A stretch of DNA of 14,375 nt from OFTM34 sp047639415 (GCA_047639415.1 JBLINP010000089.1:1-14375); one strand, 5' to 3'; shown: positions 1 to 6,590, numbered from the stretch's first letter. Notes: a model not told the origin generated them from the letters alone. A program made the numbers and translations.

Positions 1-1031
1 AGATAGACCGCTGCTTGTACGAGGGCGAGTTCACCTTCGGGGTCGCCTAAGCGACGCCAGGTTTCGTCGGCATCGAGCGCGACTCGCAACGCGAAGGGAT
101 CGGCCAAGCCGATGTCTTCTATGGCCATGCGAATTAGGCGGCGCAACAGGAAGCGGCGATCCTCGCCGGATTCGAGCATGCGCGTGATCCAATAGATGCT
201 CGCGTTCGCGTCGCCGTTGCGAATGCTTTTGTGAAGCGCGGAGATTAGGTCGTAGTGCTGTTCGCCGTTCTTGTCGTAGGCGAGTTGTTTCTTTTGCAGA
301 GCTTCCGCCAGCAATTCCATATCGAGCGCACCGCCGTCGGGTAGAAAACTGGCAGCCGTTTCCAGGAGAGTCAGCGCGCGCCGCGCGTCGCCATCGCAGG
401 CGTGCGCCATCGTCATCAGCAAGTCGTCGCTCACTTCAACCGCGCCATTCAGGCCGCGTTCTGCGTCCTCCAACGCTCGTCTTAGAATCGCGCACAAGTC
501 CTCAGGCGACAATGGCTCGAGGACCAACGTCCGCGAACGCGATAGCAACGGACTGACGATTTCGAAGGATGGATTTTCGGTCGTCGCGCCAATCAGCAAA
601 ATGTCGCCGCGCTCGACATAGGGCAGGAACGCATCCTGTTGTGCTTTGTTGAAGCGATGGATCTCGTCGACAAACAAGAGCGTGCGAGTCCCGGTTCGCT
701 TGCGACGCTTTTCGGATTCGGCCATTACGGCACGAACTTCCTTGATGCCCGACACAACGGCCGAAAAGGGCACGAAGCGCATCTTGCTCTCCGCCGCGAC
801 CAAACGAGCCAATGTCGTTTTGCCGGCGCCTGGCGGCCCCCACAGAATCAAACTCTGCCGCAATTCGCCCTTGAGTAAGCGACGAATCACGCGATCTTCG
901 TCGACGAGCTGCTGCTGACCGACAAACTCCGCGAAGTTGCGCGGTCGCATGCGTTCGGCCAAAGGCGCATCGTCCGCAACGAGTTCAATCGGATCGGACT
1001 CGTGCTCGTCTGACTCTCCGAATAGGTCCAT
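1..1031 (-). CDS. rarA: Replication-associated recombination protein A (RarA/MgsA-type AAA+ ATPase), 3' end outside window
   Basis: RarA is a cytoplasmic AAA+ ATPase related to clamp loaders. It acts at stalled replication forks with single-stranded-DNA-binding protein. The gene starts at the ATG at 1031-1029 and reads open to the window edge (about 343 codons; the family is usually 430-450 aa), so the C-terminal part is missing. Visible motifs are Walker A GPPGAGKT (residues ~65-72), Walker B LLFVDEIH (~118-125), sensor 1 GATTEN (~148-153) and an arginine-finger region around LLSRSR (~162-167). The N-terminal APLAERMRPRNFAEFVGQ is typical of the family; the preceding ~20 residues are acidic. 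It lies downstream of the methyltransferase gene on the same strand, but a long hairpin sequence begins only about 18 bases upstream of its start codon and may affect its expression. No strong ribosome binding site is visible. Identification is confident. Confidence 0.95.
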   Translation of the reverse strand, partial: MDLFGESDEHESDPIELVADDAPLAERMRPRNFAEFVGQQQLVDEDRVIRRLLKGELRQSLILWGPPGAGKTTLARLVAAESKMRFVPFSAVVSGIKEVRAVMAESEKRRKRTGTRTLLFVDEIHRFNKAQQDAFLPYVERGDILLIGATTENPSFEIVSPLLSRSRTLVLEPLSPEDLCAILRRALEDAERGLNGAVEVSDDLLMTMAHACDGDARRALTLLETAASFLPDGGALDMELLAEALQKKQLAYDKNGEQHYDLISALHKSIRNGDANASIYWITRMLESGEDRRFLLRRLIRMAIEDIGLADPFALRVALDADETWRRLGDPEGELALVQAAVY

Positions 1032-1048
1032 GATTATGCGCCTGCTCC

Positions 1049-1189
1049 AACCGAGATACGGTGTCTGACACCTCTGCAAACCTCAGCCCTCACTTGGTAC
1101 CGCACAAAGAAATATTGCCTTCGGCAATCTTTGTGCGGTACCAAGTGAGGGCTGAGGTTTGGAGAGGTGTCAGACACCGTATCTCGGTT
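1049..1189. repeat. Near-perfect 62-bp inverted repeat (fold-back element) between trmH-like gene and rarA
   Basis: The left arm (1049-1110) and right arm (1128-1189) are reverse complements over 62 bases, with one mismatch (G at 1076 opposite G at 1161). The short centre is itself self-complementary: ATTGCC at 1114-1119 pairs with GGCAAT at 1123-1128, so the whole unit can form a nearly continuous hairpin or cruciform. Each arm contains an odd palindrome of the type GGTGTC-N-GACACC (1060-1072 and 1166-1178) followed, reading outwards, by CGTATCTCGG. The element lies in the gap between two genes that both read leftwards. It could be a small non-autonomous mobile element (MITE or REP/BIME-like) or a very strong hairpin in the mRNA upstream of rarA. 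No target-site duplication or transposase is visible. The short ORF running through it on the minus strand is explained by the repeat itself. Confidence 0.9.
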
Positions 1190-1200
1190 TTCTCGGTCTG

Positions 1201-1232
1201 CAGAGCTGTCAGACTCCGTATCTCGGTTTTCT
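1201..1232 (+). repeat. Third, diverged copy of the fold-back tip sequence (direct repeat of 1162-1193)
   Basis: Positions 1201-1232 match 1162-1193 at 29 of 32 bases, with an offset of exactly 39 bp. The shared core is GTCAGAC-N-CCGTATCTCGG followed by TTTTCT. In this copy the palindrome is degraded (CTGTCAGACTCC instead of GGTGTCAGACACC). It ends four bases before the stop codon of the methyltransferase gene (1238-1236). The arrangement of one inverted and two direct copies suggests repeated insertion or duplication of a short mobile palindrome. Confidence 0.8.
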
Positions 1233-1235
1233 GAA

Positions 1236-2039
1236 TTACTCACGCCAGCGCTCCGCCGCGAACATCAGGAGTGAACCGGCTACCGCGACGTTGAGCGATT
1301 CGACTCCGCCCGCCATCGGGATACTGACCGATTCGAAGTCGCGCGCGACGTCGGGCATTTCGCCGGCTTCGGAAGCCATCCAGAGCGCCACGCTGCCCGA
1401 CCAATTGAATTCTGAGAAGGGAGCGCCACCGCGCGTTCCGGCGGCTACTTGGCGAATTCCGCGGGCCTTCAAACCTTCGGCGACCTGCGCGGCGCTTTGC
1501 CCTTCGACAACCGGCAGGCGCAACATACTGCCCATCGAACCGCGCAGTGTTTTCGAGTTCCACGGGCTCGCGCTGCCTTCGATGATGATGAGCGCGCTGA
1601 CGCCAGCAGCTTCCGCACTGCGAGCGAGCGCTCCCAAATTTCCCGGGTCACCAATGCCCGCTGCAACGACGATCAGGGCATCCGTCGGGAGTTTCAGCGA
1701 ATCCAAACCCGACTCAACCGGCCGCGCCGCAACAGCCAGCGATCCCGGCGAGGTTTTCAGTCCGCTCGTGCGCGCCAACAAGTCGGGCAGCACGCGACGG
1801 ACGGGAAGATCTCGCGCTTCCCAGCCTTGCGCCAACTCTTGGCGATCATCGGCGACTAGAATCACTTCAAGTTGCCAGCCCGCGCCTAGAGCGTCGGCGA
1901 TCAACCGGTCACCTTCGAGTACGATTCGATCCCTGTCTTTGCCCGCGAGCACCGCGCGAACTCCCTTCAAAACCGAGTTCGAGGCCGAAGCAATAGATTC
2001 GTTCGTTTCCACAGCGCCCGTTATAACCAAGCTCCCCAC
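1236..2039 (-). CDS. TrmH/SpoU-family RNA 2'-O-methyltransferase (RlmB-like)
   Basis: This is a SPOUT-fold methyltransferase of 267 aa that uses S-adenosylmethionine to methylate a ribose 2'-OH in rRNA or tRNA. Family motif 1 appears as IGDPGNLGALARSAEAAG (~129-146), with the conserved Asn134 and Arg140. Motif 2 appears as ALWMASEAGEM (~218-228), and motif 3 as IPMAGGVESLNVAVAG (~240-255), which forms the trefoil-knot cofactor pocket. SPWNSKTLRGSMGSM (~158-172) is also typical. The N-terminal ~95 residues resemble the substrate-binding domain (LEGDRLIADAL) found in RlmB-type enzymes. The exact target nucleotide cannot be told from sequence. It reads in the same direction as rarA, about 200 bp upstream of it, and diverges from rsgA across 77 bp. 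Two neighbouring genes acting on ribosomes or rRNA fit a translation-maintenance block. Confidence 0.93.
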   Translation of the reverse strand: MGSLVITGAVETNESIASASNSVLKGVRAVLAGKDRDRIVLEGDRLIADALGAGWQLEVILVADDRQELAQGWEARDLPVRRVLPDLLARTSGLKTSPGSLAVAARPVESGLDSLKLPTDALIVVAAGIGDPGNLGALARSAEAAGVSALIIIEGSASPWNSKTLRGSMGSMLRLPVVEGQSAAQVAEGLKARGIRQVAAGTRGGAPFSEFNWSGSVALWMASEAGEMPDVARDFESVSIPMAGGVESLNVAVAGSLLMFAAERWRE

Positions 2040-2116
2040 ACCAACTCAGTGGATTATCGCTGAACCTGACTTCCCTTACCCAACGACATGCTCATAACCC
2101 CCAAAGCCAACCTATC

Positions 2117-3067
2117 GTGAGCGAGTTTCGAGTCGGAAGAGTTATTCGCACGGACGCGAAGGTCTGCCATGTCGATTTCGATGGCGAAGTCAAAATCTGC
2201 GCGCCTCGCGGCAAGCTGTTCGAGAATCTAGGCGACGTCAAAGGTCCCATTGCCGTGGGCGATTGGGTCGATGTGTCACTCGGCGACGAACTGCCTGGTA
2301 TCGAAGCCGTCAAGCCACGTACGAACTACCTGCCGCGCATCGCTTCGTCCCACGATCCACGCGCGCAAATTCTGTTCTCGAACGTCGATCAACTCTTGGT
2401 GATGGGCTCGGCCGCCAAGCCACGCTTATCCACCAACCGGACAGATCGACTCTTGGCCGCGTGCGCCTATTACGAAATTCCGGCGCACCTAATTCTCAAC
2501 AAGATCGACCTCGACAAGCACGGCGATGTCGACGAGTTCCTCGAGACGTACAAGAACGCGGGAATCGAAATCTTCCCGATCAGTGCTACCGAACAAGAGG
2601 GCATCGACGCGGTCGCCGAACAGTTGCGCGACAAAGTTTCGGTTCTCTATGGAGCATCGGGAACCGGCAAGTCGACGCTGATCAACGCGATTCAACCTGG
2701 CCTCGACATCAAGACCGCCAAGATCAGTAAGTATTGGGACGCGGGTAAGCACACCACGAGCTACTCGCAAATGCACCGAGTCGATGCCATCAACGCATCG
2801 ATCATCGACACGCCTGGCATTCGCGTGTTTCGCTTGTACGGCATCAACAAAGCCGAACTTCGCGATCTATTCAAGGAATTCGAACCCTTCCAAGGGAATT
2901 GCCGCTTCCCCGATTGTTCACACGATCACGAACCCGAGTGCGCCGTGTTCGACGCGGTTGAAGAGGACAAGATTTCGATGACGCGCTTCGAAAGCTATTT
3001 ACAAATTCTAGACGAACTTGTGCCTCCGCCCGAAGACGACACTCCGGTCGCGCCGCCGGGAGAGTAG
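2117..3067 (+). CDS. rsgA: Small ribosomal subunit biogenesis GTPase RsgA (YjeQ/YloQ)
   Basis: RsgA is a circularly permuted GTPase that binds the 30S subunit late in assembly and hydrolyses GTP to release assembly factors. The protein is 316 aa. An N-terminal OB-fold region (~1-70) is followed by the permuted GTPase motifs in the order G4 NKID (128-131), G5 SAT (156-158), G1 GASGTGKST (179-187), G2 KHTT (211-214) and G3 DTPG (231-234). The C-terminal zinc-binding motif uses Cys262, Cys267, His269 and Cys275. All hallmark residues are present. The start is GTG at 2117; no better upstream start is available in this short intergenic region. The C-terminus ends in a Pro/Asp-rich tail. It diverges from the methyltransferase gene. 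Confidence 0.97.
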   Translation: MSEFRVGRVIRTDAKVCHVDFDGEVKICAPRGKLFENLGDVKGPIAVGDWVDVSLGDELPGIEAVKPRTNYLPRIASSHDPRAQILFSNVDQLLVMGSAAKPRLSTNRTDRLLAACAYYEIPAHLILNKIDLDKHGDVDEFLETYKNAGIEIFPISATEQEGIDAVAEQLRDKVSVLYGASGTGKSTLINAIQPGLDIKTAKISKYWDAGKHTTSYSQMHRVDAINASIIDTPGIRVFRLYGINKAELRDLFKEFEPFQGNCRFPDCSHDHEPECAVFDAVEEDKISMTRFESYLQILDELVPPPEDDTPVAPPGE

Positions 3068-3203
3068 TTAGAAGCGCCGGTAGTGCGCGTTCGCTGGAAT
3101 AGGTAAGGCGACCCAGCGTCGAGCCGTTGTTAACAAGTACACTTCGCGCTCGCGAATTCTCGTCGATTAGATTCAACGAGCAGTCCACTTGACCACGAGC
3201 ACT

Positions 3204-4226
3204 ATGAAGTCATTACTTATCACGGCAGCCGCCTTAGCGCTTTTCGCGCCAGACGCTGTTCTACTCGAATCCAAGCACACCGAAGGCGAAGTGCGACGCA
3301 CCACCGTTCAATACGAAAAGGTGACTTCGCTTGTCGAAATGACCGCCTCGCAAAACGGCCAAGAGATGCCCCCGATGGAGGGCATGGAACAAGAGCAGAG
3401 CGTTTCCCGCACGGGCAGCTTTGTCGATAAAGCGCTCAAAGTCGAAGAGGGTGACCTGCTTGTATTTGAACGAGAGTACGTCGAGTTCCAAGAGTCACAT
3501 TCGATGTCGATGTCCGGTCCAATGGGCAGCCAGTCCAACGACGGCGAAACGGAAAGCGAACTAAACGGAAAACGGGTTCACTTCGAGGTCGAGGACGGTG
3601 AGTTCGTCGCGAGTTACCCCGAAGATCAAGACGGTGATGACGAGTGGTTAGAAGGACTTGATGCCGAACTGCCCTGGGCCCAATTCTTGGGTACGGGCGA
3701 TCTCAACGTAGGCGATGAATGGGAAGTCGAGCCGCGCTTGGTTTGGCGAGCACTCAATCCAGGAGGGCAACTTTCATTCACGGATGAAAACGGCCAAACG
3801 GGTCAGCCCACGATCGACATCGATGAGATTGAGTTTGACGGCGCAGTGAAAGCCAAGCTTGTCGCGATTGAAGATGTGGACGGCGCTCCGCACGCGCAAA
3901 TTTCAATCACTCTCGAATTCGTCGCAATCAGCGACCTAACAGAACTCATGGCCAATCAAGAAGCGCCTGAAGACGCGCCGGCTGGAATGCCCATGCCGGA
4001 CATCGACTCCATGATTTTCGAATCCGATTACACTGGAGAAGCTTCATTGAGTTGGAGTATTGGTACCGGAGCGATGCAAAGCTTTGAATTGACCTACGAA
4101 ATTGAGGAAACGCAAATTATGGAACTATCATTTGAGATGGGCCCCGAAACGATGAGCATCGAGCAGATGATGACCTTCGAGGGCGAGGGCAGCCTCACCG
4201 TTAGCCAGGAGGAGGGTCGTGAATAA
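3204..4226 (+). CDS. Secreted, acidic, Met-rich, cysteine-free hypothetical protein
   Basis: I do not recognise the family. The protein is about 340 aa from the ATG at 3204; a TTG at 3189 would add five residues ahead of the signal peptide and is less likely. The N-terminus MKSLLITAAALALFAPDA looks like a signal peptide. The mature part is very acidic and probably mostly beta-strand, with phrases such as GDLNVGDEWEVEP (~175-187) that occur in exported proteins of repeated sheet structure. It has about 18 Met, clustered (EMPPMEGM, SMSMSGPM, MPMPDIDSM, MSIEQMM), and no Cys. It overlaps the following thioredoxin-like gene by 8 bases, and that gene's ribosome binding site lies inside its 3' end, so the two are co-translated. 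Lacking Cys, it cannot be a disulfide substrate; a role linked to methionine oxidation or metal binding is only a guess. Confidence 0.8.
   Translation: MKSLLITAAALALFAPDAVLLESKHTEGEVRRTTVQYEKVTSLVEMTASQNGQEMPPMEGMEQEQSVSRTGSFVDKALKVEEGDLLVFEREYVEFQESHSMSMSGPMGSQSNDGETESELNGKRVHFEVEDGEFVASYPEDQDGDDEWLEGLDAELPWAQFLGTGDLNVGDEWEVEPRLVWRALNPGGQLSFTDENGQTGQPTIDIDEIEFDGAVKAKLVAIEDVDGAPHAQISITLEFVAISDLTELMANQEAPEDAPAGMPMPDIDSMIFESDYTGEASLSWSIGTGAMQSFELTYEIEETQIMELSFEMGPETMSIEQMMTFEGEGSLTVSQEEGRE
4207..4216 (+). promoter_or_regulatory. Strong Shine-Dalgarno for the selenoprotein gene
   Basis: The sequence AGGAGGAGGG lies 2 to 11 bases before the GTG start at 4219, with the core AGGAGG ending 6 bases before it. 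It is the clearest ribosome binding site in the window. It sits inside the last codons of the preceding gene and supports GTG 4219 as the real start, with translational coupling. Confidence 0.8.
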
Positions 4227-5340
4227 CTCACTGATCATTTCTACTGTCGCGATGGCGTTGACTTTCAACGCCACGCCCACTTTGCCCCATGCCGAATCAA
4301 CCTCGGTGACTCTCGAATCCGTCTTCATTGTCGATTTCAACAGCGACGCTCTCCAATTTGAAGAAGCCCTGAAGGTTTGGGAAGCGAAGTACGAGGCGAT
4401 TGAGGACCGTAAGGAGAAGCGGGCGTTTTTAAAATCTCACCCGGTTGGCGAGTTCGGAGCACGGATGCTCGCCCATTTTTCGAATGGCGAACTTACTGCC
4501 GCCGAGTGGTGCCTCGAGCACATCAGGGAACTCGACGTCTCGCGCAAAGATCGCGAAAGCTATCGAATCAAGTTTTACGACGCGCTCATCAAGGACGCCC
4601 GTGGCGAGCGACGCGAACGAACGCTGGAGCGTTTCTTCAAAGACAACTCCCTCAAGCGCGCCGTTGGACTCGTTGGTCTCAAGCAACGCGTGCTGCAATT
4701 CAATGCGAAGGAGCCCAACTCCGATCAGCGTGGATTCGCCATGTACACGCTCGCATCGAAGTACGTGAACTCGCGCGACGAAGCTGAATCAACATGGGCC
4801 TTCGCAACCATTGATGAACTTTTGAGCCGGGAAGTCGGCGTATCGGAAGACCCGGAAGTCTTGACCCTCGCCGCTTCATTCCGCGAGGAAGCGGAGAAGT
4901 CCCTTTTCGCATCTAAGTACCTGGCTGTCGGTAAAATTGCACCCGACTTCACCGGCACAACGATCGATGGAGAAGCTGTAACGCTTTCTGCGACGCGCGG
5001 CAAAGTCACCGTAATCGACTTTTTTGGATTCTGGTGAGGCCCTTGCCGTTCGGAGATGCCCACTCTCCAGACGCTGGTCGAGCGTCATGATTCAGATAAG
5101 TTTGTACTCCTGGGAGTTAACACCGGAGATAGCGAAGACACCTTCCGCGAGAAATCGAAAGAGTTCAACGTCACTTGGACCTCTGCTTATCAAGGAACGG
5201 AAAGCACACCAATCGCCGACCTCTATCAGGTTGTGGCTTACCCGTCGCTCTACGTGCTCGATGCGGAAGGACGCATTCGGTTCAAGGATCTTCGCGGTGA
5301 AGCGTTGCTGAAGGCCGTCGAAGAACTGCTCGCCGAGTAA
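4219..5340 (+). CDS. Exported TlpA/thioredoxin-like selenoprotein with U-G-P-C active site (UGA recoded at 5035-5037)
   Basis: Read through the in-frame TGA at codon 273, this is one 373-aa protein. It has a signal peptide (residues ~1-26), a charged, mostly helical domain (~30-232), then a complete TlpA/AhpC-TSA-type thioredoxin fold (~235-373). The fold includes APDFTGTTIDGEAVTLS, the strand VIDFFGFW (265-272), then U273-G-P-C276-RSEMP, and the cis-proline segment AYPSLYVLD (Pro342). The TGA replaces exactly the first Cys of the W-C-G-P-C motif, and both sides stay in one frame with good protein sequence to the TAA at 5338-5340. A SECIS-like hairpin follows the TGA. The likely role is a periplasmic thiol-disulfide or peroxide reductase. 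It is co-translated with the secreted Met-rich protein upstream. UGA is an ordinary stop for yigZ, folC and the DUF1800 gene here, so recoding must be local. Alternatives are a nonsense mutation or a base-call error (TGC or TGT to TGA), which would make this a pseudogene or a cysteine enzyme. Confidence 0.85.
5035..5037 (+). other. In-frame UGA, predicted selenocysteine codon
   Basis: The TGA follows TTC-TGG (Phe-Trp) and precedes GGC-CCT-TGC-CGT (Gly-Pro-Cys-Arg) in one uninterrupted frame. In TlpA-type proteins this column is the nucleophilic N-terminal Cys of CxxC. Sec at that position is chemically sensible, since the selenolate becomes the attacking residue and the remaining Cys276 resolves it. 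Confidence 0.83.
5047..5073 (+). promoter_or_regulatory. Candidate bacterial SECIS hairpin just downstream of the UGA
   Basis: The lower stem pairs 5047-5050 (CGUU) with 5070-5073 (GACG), including one G-U pair. There is a single C-A mismatch (5051/5069). The upper stem pairs GGAGA (5052-5056) with UCUCC (5064-5068). The apical loop is UGCCCAC (5057-5063), 7 bases, with G as its second base. The loop begins 19 bases after the UGA. This fits the known bacterial SECIS pattern: an upper stem of at least 4 pairs, a small loop with a G in the first two positions, and roughly 16-37 bases between UGA and loop. Pairing was done by eye; a folding energy and a SECIS search were not run. Confidence 0.7.
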
Positions 5341-5355
5341 TCATTCGGATCTGTC

Positions 5356-5376
5356 TTGCACCAGCACCTGGTGCAA
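5356..5376. repeat. 9-bp perfect palindromic hairpin after the selenoprotein stop
   Basis: TTGCACCAG (5356-5364) and CTGGTGCAA (5368-5376) are perfect reverse complements around a 3-base centre. It lies 15 bases past the TAA and has no U-run, so it is not a classical terminator on its own. It may protect the mRNA 3' end or bind a regulator. Confidence 0.55.
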
Positions 5377-5390
5377 AGTGAACGGCATCT

Positions 5391-5430
5391 ACGAAAAAGG
5401 GACTGAGCACTCGCTCAGTCCCTTTTTCGT
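5391..5430. terminator. Symmetric bidirectional rho-independent terminator
   Basis: Arms 5391-5408 and 5413-5430 are 18-bp perfect reverse complements around a 4-base loop. Each strand ends its stem with CCCTTTTTCGT, so a U-run follows a GC-rich stem in both directions. It sits between the + strand operon ending at 5340 and the - strand gene ending at 5458, exactly where a shared terminator for convergent transcription is expected. Confidence 0.9.
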
Positions 5431-5457
5431 GCACTAGGCTTTTTATATCCAGTTGGG

Positions 5458-6006
5458 CTAACGTCGAAACGAGCGACGGCTTTCCTGACGACCACGACGG
5501 CGCCCTTCGGAACGTCCACCAAGGCCAGCGCCACTTCGTTCGCTGAAACCACCACGCTCGCCAGACTGAGCTCTACTTCCACCGCGCTCGCCGCCGGGAT
5601 GCCCTTCACATTTGCCTGCGCGACCTTCGCGACCTGCGCCACGCGCCTCACTCCGGCCTTTGCCTTTTCCTAATTTGCGCCCAAGCCCACGGCCCCGGTC
5701 GGATTTGAAGCTCGAGCGCGCGCTTTCTCCGCGATCACCGCGCCGGCCCTCGCGCTTGCCGCGCACACCTTCATGATTGCTGCGTTGCCACTCTAAAAAG
5801 CGCTCAACTCGCGCGTCTCGATGATCTCGCACGTCGGATTTAAGCGCTCGAACAGAGCTCTTGATTGCGCCACGCGACTCGTGGCGTTCCTGGGCAGCCT
5901 GCCGGCCTCGTCGATTACCTTCGGCGCCAGCTCGGCTCGATTCCTGAGCGGTCAGGGGCAAGGCCAAGAGGCTCGCAGCGAGCATGATTCCACAAACATT
6001 CTTCAT
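5458..6006 (-). CDS. Exported, extremely Arg/Gly-rich low-complexity protein of unknown function
   Basis: No family is recognised. The protein is 182 aa. The N-terminus MKNVCGIMLAASLLALPLTAQE is a good signal peptide with cleavage near TAQ, and an AGGA ribosome binding site lies about 7-10 bases upstream of the ATG. After a moderately charged segment (~25-75) the protein becomes dominated by Arg, Gly, Ser and Glu, with repeated phrases of the type GERGG, SERSG, GRSEG and ending ESRRSFRR. Such a basic, probably disordered chain could bind nucleic acid, polyanionic polysaccharide or lipid A-like surfaces, but that is inference. It is convergent with the selenoprotein operon and shares its terminator. 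The other reading frames here are also open because of the GC-biased repeats; the signal peptide and ribosome binding site decide for this one. Confidence 0.7.
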   Translation of the reverse strand: MKNVCGIMLAASLLALPLTAQESSRAGAEGNRRGRQAAQERHESRGAIKSSVRALKSDVRDHRDARVERFLEWQRSNHEGVRGKREGRRGDRGESARSSFKSDRGRGLGRKLGKGKGRSEARGAGREGRAGKCEGHPGGERGGSRAQSGERGGFSERSGAGLGGRSEGRRRGRQESRRSFRR

Positions 6007-6080
6007 ATCGATTTCCTCGTCATTGGGGTGAGACAGAAGAAACCCGGGTAGGCCTCAGTGGTTCCGCACAAATTTCAGGC

Positions 6081-6521
6081 TTACAAAACGATGCATTTGT
6101 AAATCCACGAGAAGAGCGTGACTGCGACTGCCGCTGCTCCGAAACCGCGCAGGGGCAGTTTCCGGAAGGCGACATAAGTGTCGCGACCGCGCACCAAGCC
6201 GAACAAAGTCCAAAGACTGAAGAGCGCCGTACTGACGACGAGTACGAGACCGAGCGGTTGAGTCAGCAAGGAGTCGAGCAATTGGCCGTGAGTCGCCAAT
6301 GTCACCGAAGTCGTCACGCCGCAGCCTGGACACGGGAATCCGAAATCTTCGAGCAAGAAACAGGGGCTCATGCCCAATTGTTCGTGCGTTCCGAAGCCGC
6401 GCTCGTCCGGTTTGAAGAACATGGCCATGACCACTAGGCCGAGCGGTCCTAAAAGCGCGCAAGTGACCAGGTACCAATGCCCGTCCGAGCGACCGGCGGG
6501 CTCTTCGATAACTTCACCCAT
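6081..6521 (-). CDS. DUF2752 family small membrane protein
   Basis: The protein is 146 aa with about three hydrophobic segments (~17-36, ~88-108, ~125-145) and the DUF2752 signature FPCPGCGVTTS (~62-72) with Cys64 and Cys67, preceding a helix. The family is widespread in Bacteroidota, Planctomycetota and relatives, and its function is not established. The N-terminus is cytoplasmic-looking and charged (MGEVIEEPAGRSDG). It diverges from yigZ across about 70 bp. The paired cysteines could bind a metal or form a redox pair, but nothing here shows it. Confidence 0.85.
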   Translation of the reverse strand: MGEVIEEPAGRSDGHWYLVTCALLGPLGLVVMAMFFKPDERGFGTHEQLGMSPCFLLEDFGFPCPGCGVTTSVTLATHGQLLDSLLTQPLGLVLVVSTALFSLWTLFGLVRGRDTYVAFRKLPLRGFGAAAVAVTLFSWIYKCIVL

Positions 6522-6543
6522 AGCGCGACAGTATCACCTTCCG

Positions 6544-6562
6544 CGCGATCGAAGCGATCGCG
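6544..6562. repeat. 8-bp inverted repeat in the divergent DUF2752/yigZ intergenic region
   Basis: CGCGATCG (6544-6551) and CGATCGCG (6555-6562) are perfect reverse complements with a 3-base centre. The same bases can be read as two direct GCGATCG copies. The position between two divergent starts would suit an operator, but GATC/CGCG-rich words are common in this DNA, so the call is weak. Confidence 0.3.
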
Positions 6563-6590
6563 ATTTGCCCGCTTCCGTTAGGATTCAGGG

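Noticed and set aside
1034..1243. Short minus-strand ORF across the trmH-rarA gap
   Set aside because: Its sequence is repetitive only because it runs through the inverted and direct repeats; it shows no protein family features.
1159..2097. 312-aa + strand ORF
   Set aside because: It is antisense to the methyltransferase gene, which has clear family motifs; the Ser/Pro/Ala-rich translation is typical of a shadow frame.
3127..3136. TTGTTAACAA palindrome upstream of the secreted-protein operon as an operator or promoter
   Set aside because: It is a single short palindrome, and no convincing -10 box lies at the right spacing.
3189..3203. TTG at 3189 as start of the secreted protein
   Set aside because: The ATG at 3204 directly begins a normal signal peptide; no better ribosome binding site supports the TTG.
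5056..5340. A stand-alone 94-aa protein starting at the ATG at 5056
   Set aside because: It is the C-terminal half of a thioredoxin fold lacking the first strands and active site, and has no ribosome binding site; it is the downstream part of the UGA-containing gene.
6080..6101. TTACAAA/TTTGTAA inverted repeat at the 3' end of the DUF2752 gene as a terminator
   Set aside because: The stem is AT-rich with only one G-C pair per arm, overlaps the coding end and has no U-run; too weak to call.
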